From Streptomyces liliifuscus (GTDB lineage: Bacteria > Actinomycetota > Actinomycetes > Streptomycetales > Streptomycetaceae), in assembly GCF_016598615.1 (NCBI RefSeq), contig NZ_CP066831.1, positions 744,001 to 808,000 of the forward strand: a stretch of DNA of 64,000 nt, given 5' to 3'. Positions 1-8,079 of this stretch are shown here, in pieces. Under the pieces are notes generated by a model. It did no database searches and was not told where the DNA came from. It saw only the letters and a program-made list of their open reading frames with translations. Each line of letters starts with the position of its first letter. The first letter of the stretch is position 1. Made by a program: the position numbers and the translations under genes.

Positions 1-2
1 CG

Positions 3-824
3 TTGCTGAACGCTGTCACCCTCGTCGACCACAACACCAACAAAGGCATCGTGTTCGATCCGCTGCTGGCCTCGCTGCGGCACTACGGGGTCTCCATGGC
101 GCAGGCGCGGGAACGGTTCGAGGCCGAGACCTCCCCGCAGGGCCGGGTGCGCCTGATGCACTTGATGACGCAACTGCCGGACGACGGCGCCGACAGGCCC
201 TCCGAGTCTGAGATCAGGGACTCGCTGGTCTTCCTCGCGCTCGACGACAAGGACAACACAAGTCGGTGGGAGGCCGTCGGCATTCTGAACAGGATCGACA
301 ACAACACGGCCGAGAGGGACATCTTCTCCGAATGGGAAGCGCCGCCCCCGGCCGATGTCATCCGTTCGGCGATCGCCTTGGCCGCCCACGGCAAACCGCC
401 GGGCCACGAACGGGAGTTGGCGAGCAGGCTGCGCCGCATTCGGCACACGGCCCCCGCCGCGCAAGCCGTCGAGGCCACGCTCACCCAGGACTCACCCGAG
501 CCGGACACCCAGGAACTGCGCCTCGCGCTACGGCTCGCCCTAGGGGTGCACACCTCCGAACTGGACGACCCTCTGCGGTTCGCCCGCGCGTTGCACCGCT
601 TGTCTTCGCACTCCCAGGTCGGCGGCTCCGCGCTGCTTGCCCTGCGCCGCACCTGCTGGGATCTGCTGTTCCCGCAGATGGTCCAGGACGACGAAGCACG
701 CCGACGCGAGGCGCGGACCATATTCGACGCCATCGCCACACCGCACGAGCACACCCGGTTCGCCGGCTACACCTCGTCCCAATCGTTCTGGACCAAGCTC
801 CGGCAGCGGTTCAGGCGGGGGTGA
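3..824 (+). CDS. Partial hypothetical helical protein (C-terminal part)
   Basis: The reading frame is already open at the window edge, so the true start is probably outside; the TTG at position 3 is only the first possible start visible. The 273 residues seen are rich in Ala, Arg, Leu and Glu with no signal peptide or membrane segment. Stretches such as RWEAVGILNRID and the regular helix-like spacing recall HEAT-type helical repeats, but no family is recognised. It ends in a short basic tail (KLRQRFRRG). It converges with the SUKH gene, leaving about 30 bases between the stops. Function unknown. Confidence 0.75.
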   Translation: MLNAVTLVDHNTNKGIVFDPLLASLRHYGVSMAQARERFEAETSPQGRVRLMHLMTQLPDDGADRPSESEIRDSLVFLALDDKDNTSRWEAVGILNRIDNNTAERDIFSEWEAPPPADVIRSAIALAAHGKPPGHERELASRLRRIRHTAPAAQAVEATLTQDSPEPDTQELRLALRLALGVHTSELDDPLRFARALHRLSSHSQVGGSALLALRRTCWDLLFPQMVQDDEARRREARTIFDAIATPHEHTRFAGYTSSQSFWTKLRQRFRRG

Positions 825-855
825 CGCGCTGGTGCCCGGCGTCTTCAGGGGCAGC

Positions 856-1422
856 TCATCGCCGCGTGCGCCAGTGCGTGAAGCGCGGCGCGGGCTTGAA
901 GTCGATGCTGTACGCGTCGAATTCGTGCAGGAGGAGCTTGCGCAGGAACTCGACCATGCCGCAGGGGACGATCCTGCATGGCACGAGCAGTTCCTGACGG
1001 TCGAACAGGAGCACGGGCCACTTGTCGGGGTCCGGATCGCTGGTCAGCCAGCACAGGATGTCGGCGTGGGAGGTGTATCCCCAGGCGAGGATGTGCTCCG
1101 GGTCGATGTCGAGCGCTTCCTGGTCCTGGCCCTCGATCTCCCACACGTAGCGGGCGTTCCCCGTCTCGTCCTCGAAGTCGTCGGGAGGAAGCAGACCGGA
1201 CTCCGTGGGGAACGGCGCAAGGATTCCGATCTCGCCGATCGAGTCCTCCGAGCCGATCAGACCGACTCCGTACGCGGACATGAAGGCCATGTAGTCCCGC
1301 GGGAAGCTGGTGCCCCACCGTGCTTCGGCCGCCTGCCAGTCGATGTGTTCGCCTGCGCCGGGATCCGCGGGATCCGGAGTCAGAACCTGCCGCAACGCTG
1401 CTACCCCTGTCGGGTCTTCCAC
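856..1422 (-). CDS. SUKH-fold (SMI1/KNR4 family) protein
   Basis: The core around residues 30-130 has the SUKH pattern: a short helix, FPRDYMAFMSAYGVGLIG, then a strand-rich middle ending in WPVLLFD. SUKH proteins are best known as immunity proteins against contact-dependent or polymorphic toxins and as cytosolic binding modules. I chose the GTG at 1422 (188 aa) because GGGCGGG lies about 6 bases upstream; a longer form starting with ATG at 1464 adds 14 weakly coding residues. No toxin gene is visible beside it, so it is an orphan here. Family assignment fairly firm, partner unknown. Confidence 0.7.
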   Translation of the reverse strand: MEDPTGVAALRQVLTPDPADPGAGEHIDWQAAEARWGTSFPRDYMAFMSAYGVGLIGSEDSIGEIGILAPFPTESGLLPPDDFEDETGNARYVWEIEGQDQEALDIDPEHILAWGYTSHADILCWLTSDPDPDKWPVLLFDRQELLVPCRIVPCGMVEFLRKLLLHEFDAYSIDFKPAPRFTHWRTRR

Positions 1423-1527
1423 TGCGTTCCCGCCCTTCGATGCCCTTCGATGCCTTTCGATCAAGTCAGCGAGAGTGTAGGAGGCAGGACTGACACAGGC
1501 CCGAACAAGCCGACACGCGGCGGGCGT

Positions 1528-2517
1528 TCAGATGCGGATCAGTTCCAGCGCCTGAGTCAGGTTGTCCTCGGCGACACACGCCATGAACGCCCGGTCGGGG
1601 AAGTCCCCGTCGAGCAATCGAAGTGGTCCCGCCGTCAGCGACAGACGCTGCGCCAGCATGTAGAGCGCGAGCCGGTCCTCGTCCAGTCCGTCCACCTCCA
1701 ACGGCCGGTAGGCGTCATGCAGGCGGATCCGGAGAAAGACGTGCTCCCACTCGACGTCGAAGTACATCAAGCCCTCGATGTCGATCGCCACGGGGTTCCC
1801 GACCGCGTCCACCAGCACATGATCGGGCCCCAGTTCGCCATGCACGACCGCGTACTCCGCGCGCGGCCTCACCTCCGCCGCCAGACCCCGCAGCCGTTTC
1901 TCCAGCCGGTCGCGGGCTCCCGCGATCCGCGGATCACGCGACGCGGCCTCGGCGAGGTCTCGCAGCGCGCGGTCCAGCACGACCGCCTCGCACGACGTCC
2001 CGAGCGACGAGCCTCCCCCGTCGACCACGGCCACCTTGCCGTACGTGGGCGCCCGATGCTGCCGCATCGACTCGAGGGACTCCCCCAGCCGGGCCATGAC
2101 CGGGGCGGCCACGCTCGGGTCGCGCGCGAGCAGGTCCTCCAAGTTCTCGCCCGGGAGGTCCTCGACGATCGCGAGGTCGGCCGGGCAGTGGGCGCCGTCG
2201 CGGTCGACGAGGCGGATCGCGGGGACGCGGACGCCGAGCGCGTCGAGCCGCGTGTGCGCGGCCTGGAACAGGTCGAGCCCGAGGCCCGGCGAGAACGGGT
2301 CGGTGAGGTCGTCGTCACCCTCGGCCGTCGGCCAGTAGTTCTCGGCGTGGTCCCACAGGTAGGCGATCGCGGTCGTCGCGTCGTCCATCACCAGGCGGTA
2401 CACGCCCTTCTTGCTACCGCCCGCGATCCGCTCGGCGGCCGCCAGCCGCCGCCCACCACCCAGCGCGGCCCGCGCCGCACCGGCCAACTGGGCACGCGTC
2501 TCCGCCCTGGGTGCCAC
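1528..2517 (-). CDS. Aminoglycoside phosphotransferase-fold (APH) protein
   Basis: This 329-residue protein has the layout of the APH/choline-kinase fold. An N-terminal lobe carries GGSKKGVYRLVMDD where the nucleotide loop is expected. The catalytic loop reads VVHGELGPDHVLVD, matching HGDxxxxN with Asp changed to Glu and Asn to His, and the metal loop reads AIDIEGLMYFD. The altered catalytic loop (HGELGPDH) leaves kinase activity in doubt. Family members phosphorylate aminoglycosides, macrolides, homoserine or sugars; the substrate cannot be inferred. It is a single transcription unit ending about 60 bases before the SUKH start. Confidence 0.7.
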   Translation of the reverse strand: MAPRAETRAQLAGAARAALGGGRRLAAAERIAGGSKKGVYRLVMDDATTAIAYLWDHAENYWPTAEGDDDLTDPFSPGLGLDLFQAAHTRLDALGVRVPAIRLVDRDGAHCPADLAIVEDLPGENLEDLLARDPSVAAPVMARLGESLESMRQHRAPTYGKVAVVDGGGSSLGTSCEAVVLDRALRDLAEAASRDPRIAGARDRLEKRLRGLAAEVRPRAEYAVVHGELGPDHVLVDAVGNPVAIDIEGLMYFDVEWEHVFLRIRLHDAYRPLEVDGLDEDRLALYMLAQRLSLTAGPLRLLDGDFPDRAFMACVAEDNLTQALELIRI

Positions 2518-2664
2518 GCCCGAACCACCTCTCCCTCACGACGACTTACGCACCGTACGGGACCGTATGCCTGGCGGCGATTGCTTGGTTCCGCCGCCGA
2601 CGCACCGACCCGCCGACCCGGTCCGCTCAAGGCATGAGGAATCGGATCCTCAGGAATGCGTCGG

Positions 2665-2688
2665 CCCCCGGAACACATGTTCCGGGGG
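2665..2688 (-). terminator. Rho-independent-like hairpin after the cold-shock gene
   Basis: Perfect inverted repeat with arms CCCCCGGAACA and TGTTCCGGGGG separated by 2 bases. It lies 22 bases beyond the stop codon of the cold-shock gene. There is no T-run, which is normal for Streptomyces terminators. Confidence 0.8.
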
Positions 2689-2710
2689 CTGACGAGGTCC
2701 GACCGCTGTA

Positions 2711-2914
2711 TCAGGCGGGCGTGATGTTCTCCGCCTGCGGGCCCTTCTGGCCCTGCGTGACGTCGAAGGTCACGACCTGGCCTTCCTGGAGCTCACGGAA
2801 GCCGGTGGAGTTGATGTTGGAGTAGTGCGCGAAGACGTCCGGTCCCCCGCCGTCCTGAGCAATGAAGCCGAAGCCCTTTTCGGCGTTGAACCACTTGACG
2901 GTTCCCTTGGCCAT
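2711..2914 (-). CDS. Cold-shock domain protein (CspA family)
   Basis: A complete 67-residue single cold-shock domain beginning [21 protein letters not shown]1 (KGFGFI) and RNP2 (DVFAHYS) are both present, so it should bind single-stranded RNA or DNA as a five-stranded OB barrel and act as an RNA chaperone. The second motif has Ala where Val is commoner (VFAHY for VFVHY), as in several actinobacterial paralogues. The 280 bases upstream contain no other gene and probably hold the promoter and a long 5' leader. A strong hairpin lies just after the stop. Confidence 0.95.
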   Translation of the reverse strand: MAKGTVKWFNAEKGFGFIAQDGGGPDVFAHYSNINSTGFRELQEGQVVTFDVTQGQKGPQAENITPA

Positions 2915-3194
2915 GCTGATGCCTTCCAGTCAATATCGGACCCGCACCGCGCGGCCCCGGAGGTGATCGCCCTGGTCCGGCACTGCACAGCAAAACGCCC
3001 GCGCCGGAGCGCGGGCAGGTACTGCGAACCACGACATCTGAGAATGACGCTACACGGCAAAACCGGCTCCCACCAGAGAACAACAGCCATGATCCGAACC
3101 GCGTCGCGCGTACTGCCCGTCAGCGGCCCGCGCACGCAACGCCGGCACTCGTTCTCCTGGCGCCCGGGGCCATGACGGGCACGGCCGGAGCCGC

Positions 3195-4088
3195 TCAGAG
3201 CCGACCGTGCTCCCGGAGGATGTGCAGGGCGTCGAGGGTGACGATGCCGCGCCACTCGGTGCTCTGTGCCGGCATCCAGTGGAGGAAGTGGAAGTCCCAG
3301 CCTCCGTCGTCCAGTTGCTCGCTCTCCAGCCGCTCGAGATCGGCATCGATCTGGGCGGGTGTGAAGAGCGCCCGGCTCGGGGTTTCCGGCCGCGGTGAGA
3401 GTTCGAGCGGCTTGATGTGTTCGCCCTCGATGCCGCCCGGGACGGGGACGGTGCCGTCGGGGCGGATCGCCGGCCGTAGCCGGTCGATCGCGGCGGCGGC
3501 GCGGTCCGGGTCGGGTACCGCGTCGAGGAACTGCAGGCCGAACACCACGGTGTAGCCGCCGGCTTCCTTCTGCGATTCGAGCTCACGCCAGCTCCAGGCC
3601 GTCGCGGCGTCGAGCCACGGGTGCTCGACCCCCAGCTGATGCAGCCGGCCGGCGATGGCGAACGTCAGGAAGCTGGACTCGTCCTTCGGCTCCATCCAGG
3701 GGGTACGCGGGTGGCCGAGTGCTGAAGGCAGTACTTGTGCGACTCCGCTGTCGGATCGGGCGACCGAGGCGACCCAGTCGGCGGTCGCGGTGACCATCGG
3801 GTCGTTCGTGGCACCGATCTCCGCCAGGACCCCGAGCGCGGTGAGAGCCGCGGAGGGCTGGCTGCCCGGACAGCGCACATCGGGTTCGAGCGCGTGGCCG
3901 AAGCCGCCGTCGGGATTCCGGTAGGGCCGCAGCGCGTCGAGCACCGGCTCGACCGGCGCGTCGTCGAGAAACACTTCGAGCTGGCGCCGCTCCAGCACGC
4001 GGGCCGTGCCTTCCATGAACTGCCGAGCCGAGTCGATACGGGACTCACCGCTGGTCCCAGTTGGCGTTGTTGTCGTTCGAGTAGTCAT
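3195..4088 (-). CDS. Alpha/alpha-toroid protein resembling prenyltransferase/squalene-cyclase repeats
   Basis: 297 residues with no signal peptide. Two segments, NPDGGFGHALEPD near residue 58 and LDDGGWDFHF near residue 260, match the GGF/GGW turns of the prenyltransferase/squalene-oxidase repeat fold, an alpha/alpha barrel. The catalytic DxDD of class II terpene cyclases is absent, so cyclase activity is unlikely. It starts 10 bases after the stop of an AraC-type regulator, so the two form an operon. Proteins of this kind are common in Streptomyces and have no settled function. Confidence 0.65.
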   Translation of the reverse strand: MTTRTTTTPTGTSGESRIDSARQFMEGTARVLERRQLEVFLDDAPVEPVLDALRPYRNPDGGFGHALEPDVRCPGSQPSAALTALGVLAEIGATNDPMVTATADWVASVARSDSGVAQVLPSALGHPRTPWMEPKDESSFLTFAIAGRLHQLGVEHPWLDAATAWSWRELESQKEAGGYTVVFGLQFLDAVPDPDRAAAAIDRLRPAIRPDGTVPVPGGIEGEHIKPLELSPRPETPSRALFTPAQIDADLERLESEQLDDGGWDFHFLHWMPAQSTEWRGIVTLDALHILREHGRL

Positions 4089-4098
4089 GCCATCGACG

Positions 4099-4827
4099 CT
4101 AGGCGGCGGTCAGCCGGACGTCTTCCAGGAATCGGACAGGCGTGACTCCCGTCAGCCGGTGGACCTCATCCGTCATATGGGCCTGACTGGCATAGCCGGC
4201 CGCAAGCGCCTGATCGGCCAGCGACATCGTGGGCGCCTCGTCGGCCCCGATGAGCCGACGGAGCCGGGCGACGCGGGCGAGCGTCTTCGGGGCGTACCCG
4301 ACCGCGGCGGTCACCCGCCGGTGGAGCTGCCTCTCGCCGACTCCGAGTTCGGCGGCGAGATCGGCGACCCGGATCTCGCGGTCCGCCAGGCGCCGGGCCG
4401 CCTCGGTGGCGAGCGGATCAGGCGTGACCCGGCGGTGGAGAACGGCTCCGGCGAGCAGACGCAGGCATTCGGCGGTGTCACCGGCCGTGGCCACCTGCTC
4501 GCTCAGGGCCCCGGCCTCCGGCCACACCTCGGTGAGAGGGACCTGAAGGTCGCGGACGGCGGAGGCCGGCAGCCCCAGCACGTTGCCCGCGGCGCCCTGT
4601 CGCAGGCGTACGCCGCAGGTCGGCACGCCGGTCGGCTCCCACACCACCGGGCCGGTGTCGGGGCCGACAACGAGCGGCGGGCCGTCGCCCAGCCAGACCA
4701 GGTCGACGCAGCCGTCCGGGACCACCCGCTCCGTCCCGTCCACGAGGGTGTCGTTGCGCCACAGGCAAGCGACCACGGGCAGCAGCCCGGTCGGCGCACG
4801 GAACTCGCGGTAGCTCACGCCATCCAC
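4099..4827 (-). CDS. AraC family transcriptional regulator with N-terminal DUF6597-like sensor
   Basis: The N-terminal half (SYREFRAPTGLLPVVACLW, then VPDGCVDLVWLGDGPP) matches the DUF6597/AraC sensor seen in many actinobacterial regulators. The C-terminal 100 residues hold two helix-turn-helix motifs (VADLAAELGVGERQLHRRV and LADQALAAGYASQAHMTDE). I place the start at GTG 4827, with GGGG about 7 bases upstream; an earlier GTG at 4860 abuts a tandem repeat. The downstream toroid-like gene follows after 10 bases and is the likely target. Ligand unknown. Confidence 0.8.
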   Translation of the reverse strand: MDGVSYREFRAPTGLLPVVACLWRNDTLVDGTERVVPDGCVDLVWLGDGPPLVVGPDTGPVVWEPTGVPTCGVRLRQGAAGNVLGLPASAVRDLQVPLTEVWPEAGALSEQVATAGDTAECLRLLAGAVLHRRVTPDPLATEAARRLADREIRVADLAAELGVGERQLHRRVTAAVGYAPKTLARVARLRRLIGADEAPTMSLADQALAAGYASQAHMTDEVHRLTGVTPVRFLEDVRLTAA

Positions 4828-4860
4828 GATAGAACCCCGACCGGATTCGTCCACGTACAC

Positions 4861-4933
4861 CGTCGACGCCCACGTCGACGCCCACGTCGACGCCCACGCC
4901 CACGCCCACGCCCACGCCCACGCCCACGCCCAG
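4861..4933. repeat. Short tandem repeat upstream of the AraC gene
   Basis: About three copies of a 12-base unit (GTCGACGCCCAC) run into roughly six or seven copies of the hexamer GCCCAC. The repeat lies immediately upstream of the AraC coding region, between it and its likely promoter. It is the kind of tract prone to slipped-strand length change. Confidence 0.85.
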
Positions 4934-5033
4934 CGGCAGCGTCCAGGATCAGCGTTCGTCCGCTGGTTCGGGCAGCAGTCGGGAACCCTGAAGCCCGCGG
5001 ATGTTCACGAGAAACGGCGGCGCGGCCCTGTCG

Positions 5034-5717
5034 TCACTCGGTAGTGCCGGTCAGTCCGGCCGCGGTCTGGGTGAGGTGCCGGGTCAGTACGTCGGCCGCG
5101 GTGTCGGCGTCGCGGGCCAGCGCCGCCTCCTCCAGTCGGCGGTGCTCGTCGACATGGTCCCGGCCGGGGACGCGGTGTGCCGACCAGCGGCGGGCCAGCT
5201 CGCTCGCGGTCCACATCCGGTCGACGGTCTCCAGCAGCACGGGGTTGCCGCACCCCTCCAACAGGGTGCGGTGGAAGACCCGGTGGGCTTCGGACCAGGC
5301 ACTGCTGTAGTACTCGCCCTCCTCCGGAACGTACGCCGGAGTACGCGCCAGACGGTGGTGGGCGGCGCGCACGCGCGCCTCCCAGTCGACGTCGCCGCGC
5401 TCGACGGACATGCGCAGCACGACCGGTTCGATGGTCAGCCGGGCCTCGGTGATCTCCTGCCAGCGCCGGTCGGAGAAGGCCGGGACGGCGAAGCCGCGGT
5501 TGGGCAGCCGATCGGCGAGCCCCTCGCCGACCACCCGCACGAGCGCCTCCCGCACGACGGCCAGACTCACGCCCTGCTCCTTGGCGAGGTCCTGCGGCTT
5601 GAGTGCGTGGCCGGGGGCGTATTCCCCGCGCATGATCGCGTCCCGCAGGTGTGCGTAGACCTGCTCGGAGAGCATCTGCTTCCCCGGCGAAGTCGAGGTG
5701 TGGGCCGTCTGCGTCAT
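5034..5717 (-). CDS. GntR family regulator, FadR/FCD subgroup
   Basis: Residues 15-80 form the GntR winged helix (LSEQVYAHLRDAIMRGEYAPG, then LAKEQGVSLAVVREAL). The remainder is all-helical and fits an FCD ligand domain: the metal-type positions are suggested by EARLTIEP, HRVFHRTLLEG and HRRLEEA. FCD regulators bind small carboxylates. The gene is divergent from the PEBP gene at 5881, and the shared 163-base gap holds two inverted repeats that are plausible operators. Likely represses itself and/or the PEBP-DtxR pair; effector unknown. Confidence 0.88.
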   Translation of the reverse strand: MTQTAHTSTSPGKQMLSEQVYAHLRDAIMRGEYAPGHALKPQDLAKEQGVSLAVVREALVRVVGEGLADRLPNRGFAVPAFSDRRWQEITEARLTIEPVVLRMSVERGDVDWEARVRAAHHRLARTPAYVPEEGEYYSSAWSEAHRVFHRTLLEGCGNPVLLETVDRMWTASELARRWSAHRVPGRDHVDEHRRLEEAALARDADTAADVLTRHLTQTAAGLTGTTE

Positions 5718-5723
5718 GCCGCC

Positions 5724-5755
5724 ATCGTAGACGATCCAGTCGATAATCGATTATC
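5724..5755. promoter_or_regulatory. Two inverted repeats in the GntR/PEBP divergent region
   Basis: ATCGTAGACGAT (5724-5735) matches the TNGTnnACNA shape of FadR-type operators. GATAATCGATTATC (5742-5755) is a perfect 14-base palindrome 6 bases further on. Both lie just upstream of the GntR start codon, where a repressor would block transcription. Binding by this GntR protein is inference. Confidence 0.65.
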
Positions 5756-5880
5756 CGTGTTATCGTCGATTTAGAGTTCGGCGGAAGACAGCAACGATCC
5801 CTCTACGCGACGCTGCGTGCCCTCCGTCGGCCGCAAAACAGCCACCACCACTCACAGCAAGGCCTGAAAGGAACGACGCG

Positions 5881-6420
5881 ATGAGCGCCAACGACCCCTT
5901 CGCCCGCCTCCCCGAGGCGGCCTCCTTCACCGTCACGAGCACCAACGTCACCGACGGCGCCGCCTGGTCGCCCGAGCAGCTCTCCGGCATGTCCGGTGTC
6001 CCCGGCGGGAAGGACATCTCCCCGCAGCTGTCCTGGAGCGGCGCCCCGGAAGGCACCAGGAGCTACGCCGTCACGGTCTACGACCCCGACGCCCCCACCG
6101 GGTCCGGGTTCTGGCACTGGGCGGTCGCCGACATCCCCGCCACCGTCACCGAGCTGCCGGAGGGCGCCGGCGACGACACCGGCTCGGGCCTGCCCGAGGG
6201 CGCCTTCCAACTGCCCAACGACGCCCGTGCGGCCCGCTTCATCGGCGCCGCCCCGCCGGCCGGGCACGGCCCGCACCGCTACTTCGTCGTGGTGCACGCC
6301 CTCGACGTCGAGTCCATCGGCGTTGCGGCCGACGCCACGCCGGCCGTCCTCGGGTTCACCATGGCGGGCCACATACTCGGCCGCGCGGTCCTGACCGCCA
6401 GTGCCGAAACTCCCGCCTGA
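5881..6420 (+). CDS. YbhB/YbcL family PEBP (Raf kinase inhibitor-like) protein
   Basis: The 179-residue protein carries the PEBP signatures: SPQLSWSGAPEGTRSYAVTV, DPDAPTGSGFWHWAVADIP and AGHGPHRYFVVVHALD. These form the conserved anion-binding pocket. There is no signal peptide, so it is cytosolic. Bacterial members have no well-proved reaction. ATG 5881 follows GAAAGGAACG, a fair ribosome site. The DtxR gene starts 8 bases after its stop, so the two are cotranscribed. Confidence 0.92.
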   Translation: MSANDPFARLPEAASFTVTSTNVTDGAAWSPEQLSGMSGVPGGKDISPQLSWSGAPEGTRSYAVTVYDPDAPTGSGFWHWAVADIPATVTELPEGAGDDTGSGLPEGAFQLPNDARAARFIGAAPPAGHGPHRYFVVVHALDVESIGVAADATPAVLGFTMAGHILGRAVLTASAETPA

Positions 6421-6428
6421 CGAACAGC

Positions 6429-7130
6429 ATGTCCGCACTCATCGACACCACGGAGATGTATCTCCGCACCATCCTGGAGCTGGAGGAGGAAGGTGTGGTC
6501 CCCCTGCGCGCCCGTATCGCCGAGCGCCTGGACCAGAGTGGCCCCACCGTCAGTCAGACCACCGCCCGTATGGAGCGCGACGATCTGCTGCACGTCGCCG
6601 ACGACCGGCACCTGGAGCTGACGGAGAACGGCCGTCGACTGGCCACGCGCGTGATGCGCAAGCACCGCCTCGCCGAGTGTCTGCTCGTCGACGTGATCGG
6701 TCTGGAGTGGGAGCAGGTGCACGCCGAGGCCTGCCGCTGGGAGCACGTGATGAGCGAGGCCGTCGAGCGCCGCGCCCTGGAGTTGCTCCGGAACCCGACC
6801 AAGTCGCCCTACGGCAACCCGATCCCGGGCCTGGAGGAGCTCGGCGTGCAGAGCACTGTGGATCCACTCCTCGACGAGGCCGTTGTCAGCCTCAGCGACC
6901 TGGCCCCCGAGCCGAACGACACGAGCGCGACCGCGGTCGTACGGCGCATCGGAGAGCTGATCCAGACCGACCCCCTGCTGATGCGCACCCTGCGGCAGGC
7001 CGGGGTGCGGCCCGGCGCGGTCGTGAGCGTGACGTCATCGCCAGGCGGCGTGACAGTGGGCGGCGGCGGGGCGGCGTCCGCCCAGTTCCCCACGCGGACC
7101 GCCGCGCACGTCTTCGTTGCCAGGCGCTGA
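6429..7130 (+). CDS. DtxR/IdeR family iron-dependent repressor
   Basis: At 233 residues this is a normal-length DtxR-type repressor. The N-terminal winged helix includes LRARIAERLDQSGPTVSQTTARM. Metal ligands are conserved: Met10, KHRLAE (site 1 His) and EACRWEHVMS (Cys, Glu, His of site 2). A C-terminal SH3-like domain follows PYGNPIPGL. Such proteins repress siderophore and iron-uptake genes when loaded with Fe(II). It is second in an operon with a PEBP protein, which is unusual, and no siderophore gene lies nearby. Streptomyces usually has two such paralogues (DmdR1/2); which this is cannot be said. Confidence 0.93.
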   Translation: MSALIDTTEMYLRTILELEEEGVVPLRARIAERLDQSGPTVSQTTARMERDDLLHVADDRHLELTENGRRLATRVMRKHRLAECLLVDVIGLEWEQVHAEACRWEHVMSEAVERRALELLRNPTKSPYGNPIPGLEELGVQSTVDPLLDEAVVSLSDLAPEPNDTSATAVVRRIGELIQTDPLLMRTLRQAGVRPGAVVSVTSSPGGVTVGGGGAASAQFPTRTAAHVFVARR

Positions 7131-7211
7131 GCACAGCCAATCCCTGAGCCCAGCGAAGCGCTGAGCCCAACCGGATGCCGACCCGCCGCCACGGGCGCCC
7201 GTACAGCCACC

Positions 7212-7260
7212 AGGATGGCCCTCGACCACTGGACGGAGGATCGTGGTCGAGGGCCATCCT
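7212..7260. terminator. Bidirectional terminator between convergent genes
   Basis: Perfect 18-base arms AGGATGGCCCTCGACCAC and GTGGTCGAGGGCCATCCT enclose a 13-base loop. The hairpin lies between the DtxR stop and the stop of the NTF2-like gene on the other strand, so it can serve both. Confidence 0.88.
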
Positions 7261-7329
7261 CGTTGATTCAGTCGGAGGGTGTGCACGAGTTGGCCCCGTA
7301 CATGACGGTTGGTCAACTCTCCCGCGCAT

Positions 7330-7788
7330 TCATGGGGTGCAGGCCTCGGCGATCGACAGGCTGTTCTCGTAGAGGTGGTGCCGGGTGATCCGGCCGTCCT
7401 CGACGGTGAGGCGCAGTGCGAACGGGCCCTCGAAGGACTTGCCCGTCGCGCGTACGGTCCCCGACAGATGGCCCATCAGGACCGCGTCGGTGCCGTCGAC
7501 GAGGAAGGTGTCGACGGAGGCGCGCGCGTCCTCGGGCACGGTGTGCTCCATCAACTCCTGGGCCTGGGCGGCGCATTCGGCGGCGGTGGACCGCGGGCGG
7601 ATCCACGGGACGGCGGGGTTCTCGGCGAGCATCCAGTCGACCTCGTCGGCGAACAGCGTGACGAGCCGCCCGGTGTCCCCGGCCACCCGGGCGGCGATGA
7701 ACTCCTGCACGACGGCCCGAGTGGCCTCGGCCACGGAACTCGTGGTGGTGGCCGAACTCGCCGTGGTCGCGGTGGACTTGACGGACAT
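7330..7788 (-). CDS. NTF2-like / SnoaL-type protein (limonene-epoxide-hydrolase-like)
   Basis: 152 residues. After a low-complexity Thr/Ser N-terminus the fold is a single cone-shaped NTF2 domain: ATRAVVQEFIAARVAGDTGRLVTLFADEVDWML, a middle strand set, and a C-terminal DGRITRHHLYENSLSIAEAC. Related proteins are small-molecule isomerases, hydrolases or cyclases, or merely binding proteins. No catalytic residue set is clear enough to name a reaction. It is monocistronic, with an ATTACC/GGTAAT inverted repeat about 85 bases upstream of its start. Confidence 0.8.
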   Translation of the reverse strand: MSVKSTATTASSATTTSSVAEATRAVVQEFIAARVAGDTGRLVTLFADEVDWMLAENPAVPWIRPRSTAAECAAQAQELMEHTVPEDARASVDTFLVDGTDAVLMGHLSGTVRATGKSFEGPFALRLTVEDGRITRHHLYENSLSIAEACTP

Positions 7789-7873
7789 CGCACTCTCCTC
7801 GCTGCTGCGGCCGGGTCCCGGCGGGGTTCCCGTCGGTGTGCTCGATCCTGCTGGAGTGAGGGGTGAGCGGTCG

Positions 7874-7890
7874 ATTACCCCGGAGGTAAT
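7874..7890. promoter_or_regulatory. Inverted repeat upstream of the NTF2-like gene
   Basis: ATTACC and GGTAAT flank the 5-base centre CCGGA. This size and symmetry fit a dimeric repressor site. The gap 7789-8079 also holds an AT-rich patch near 7950-7990 that is likely to contain the promoters for both flanking genes. Confidence 0.5.
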
Positions 7891-8079
7891 GGCCCTGGCC
7901 GCCGCAGCGCGGCCGATTCGTTCGGATCACGCGGGTATCCGCCAAAGACTTTGAACACTGAGATGACAAAGTATGGACATGTCAAGTGAAAGCCCCTTAG
8001 GTTGGCGGCGCAACGCAGTCACGTCAATGAAGACCGGAACGAAATCCGGCACGGTCCGGTCCCGCCTTATGGAGGACCG

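Noticed and set aside
4861..4933. CRISPR-like array
   Set aside because: Units are 6-12 bases with no spacers; a simple tandem repeat.
7995..8005. Iron-box half-site (TTAGGTTGG) before the secreted gene
   Set aside because: Only one arm resembles the DtxR/DmdR consensus; the other half is absent.
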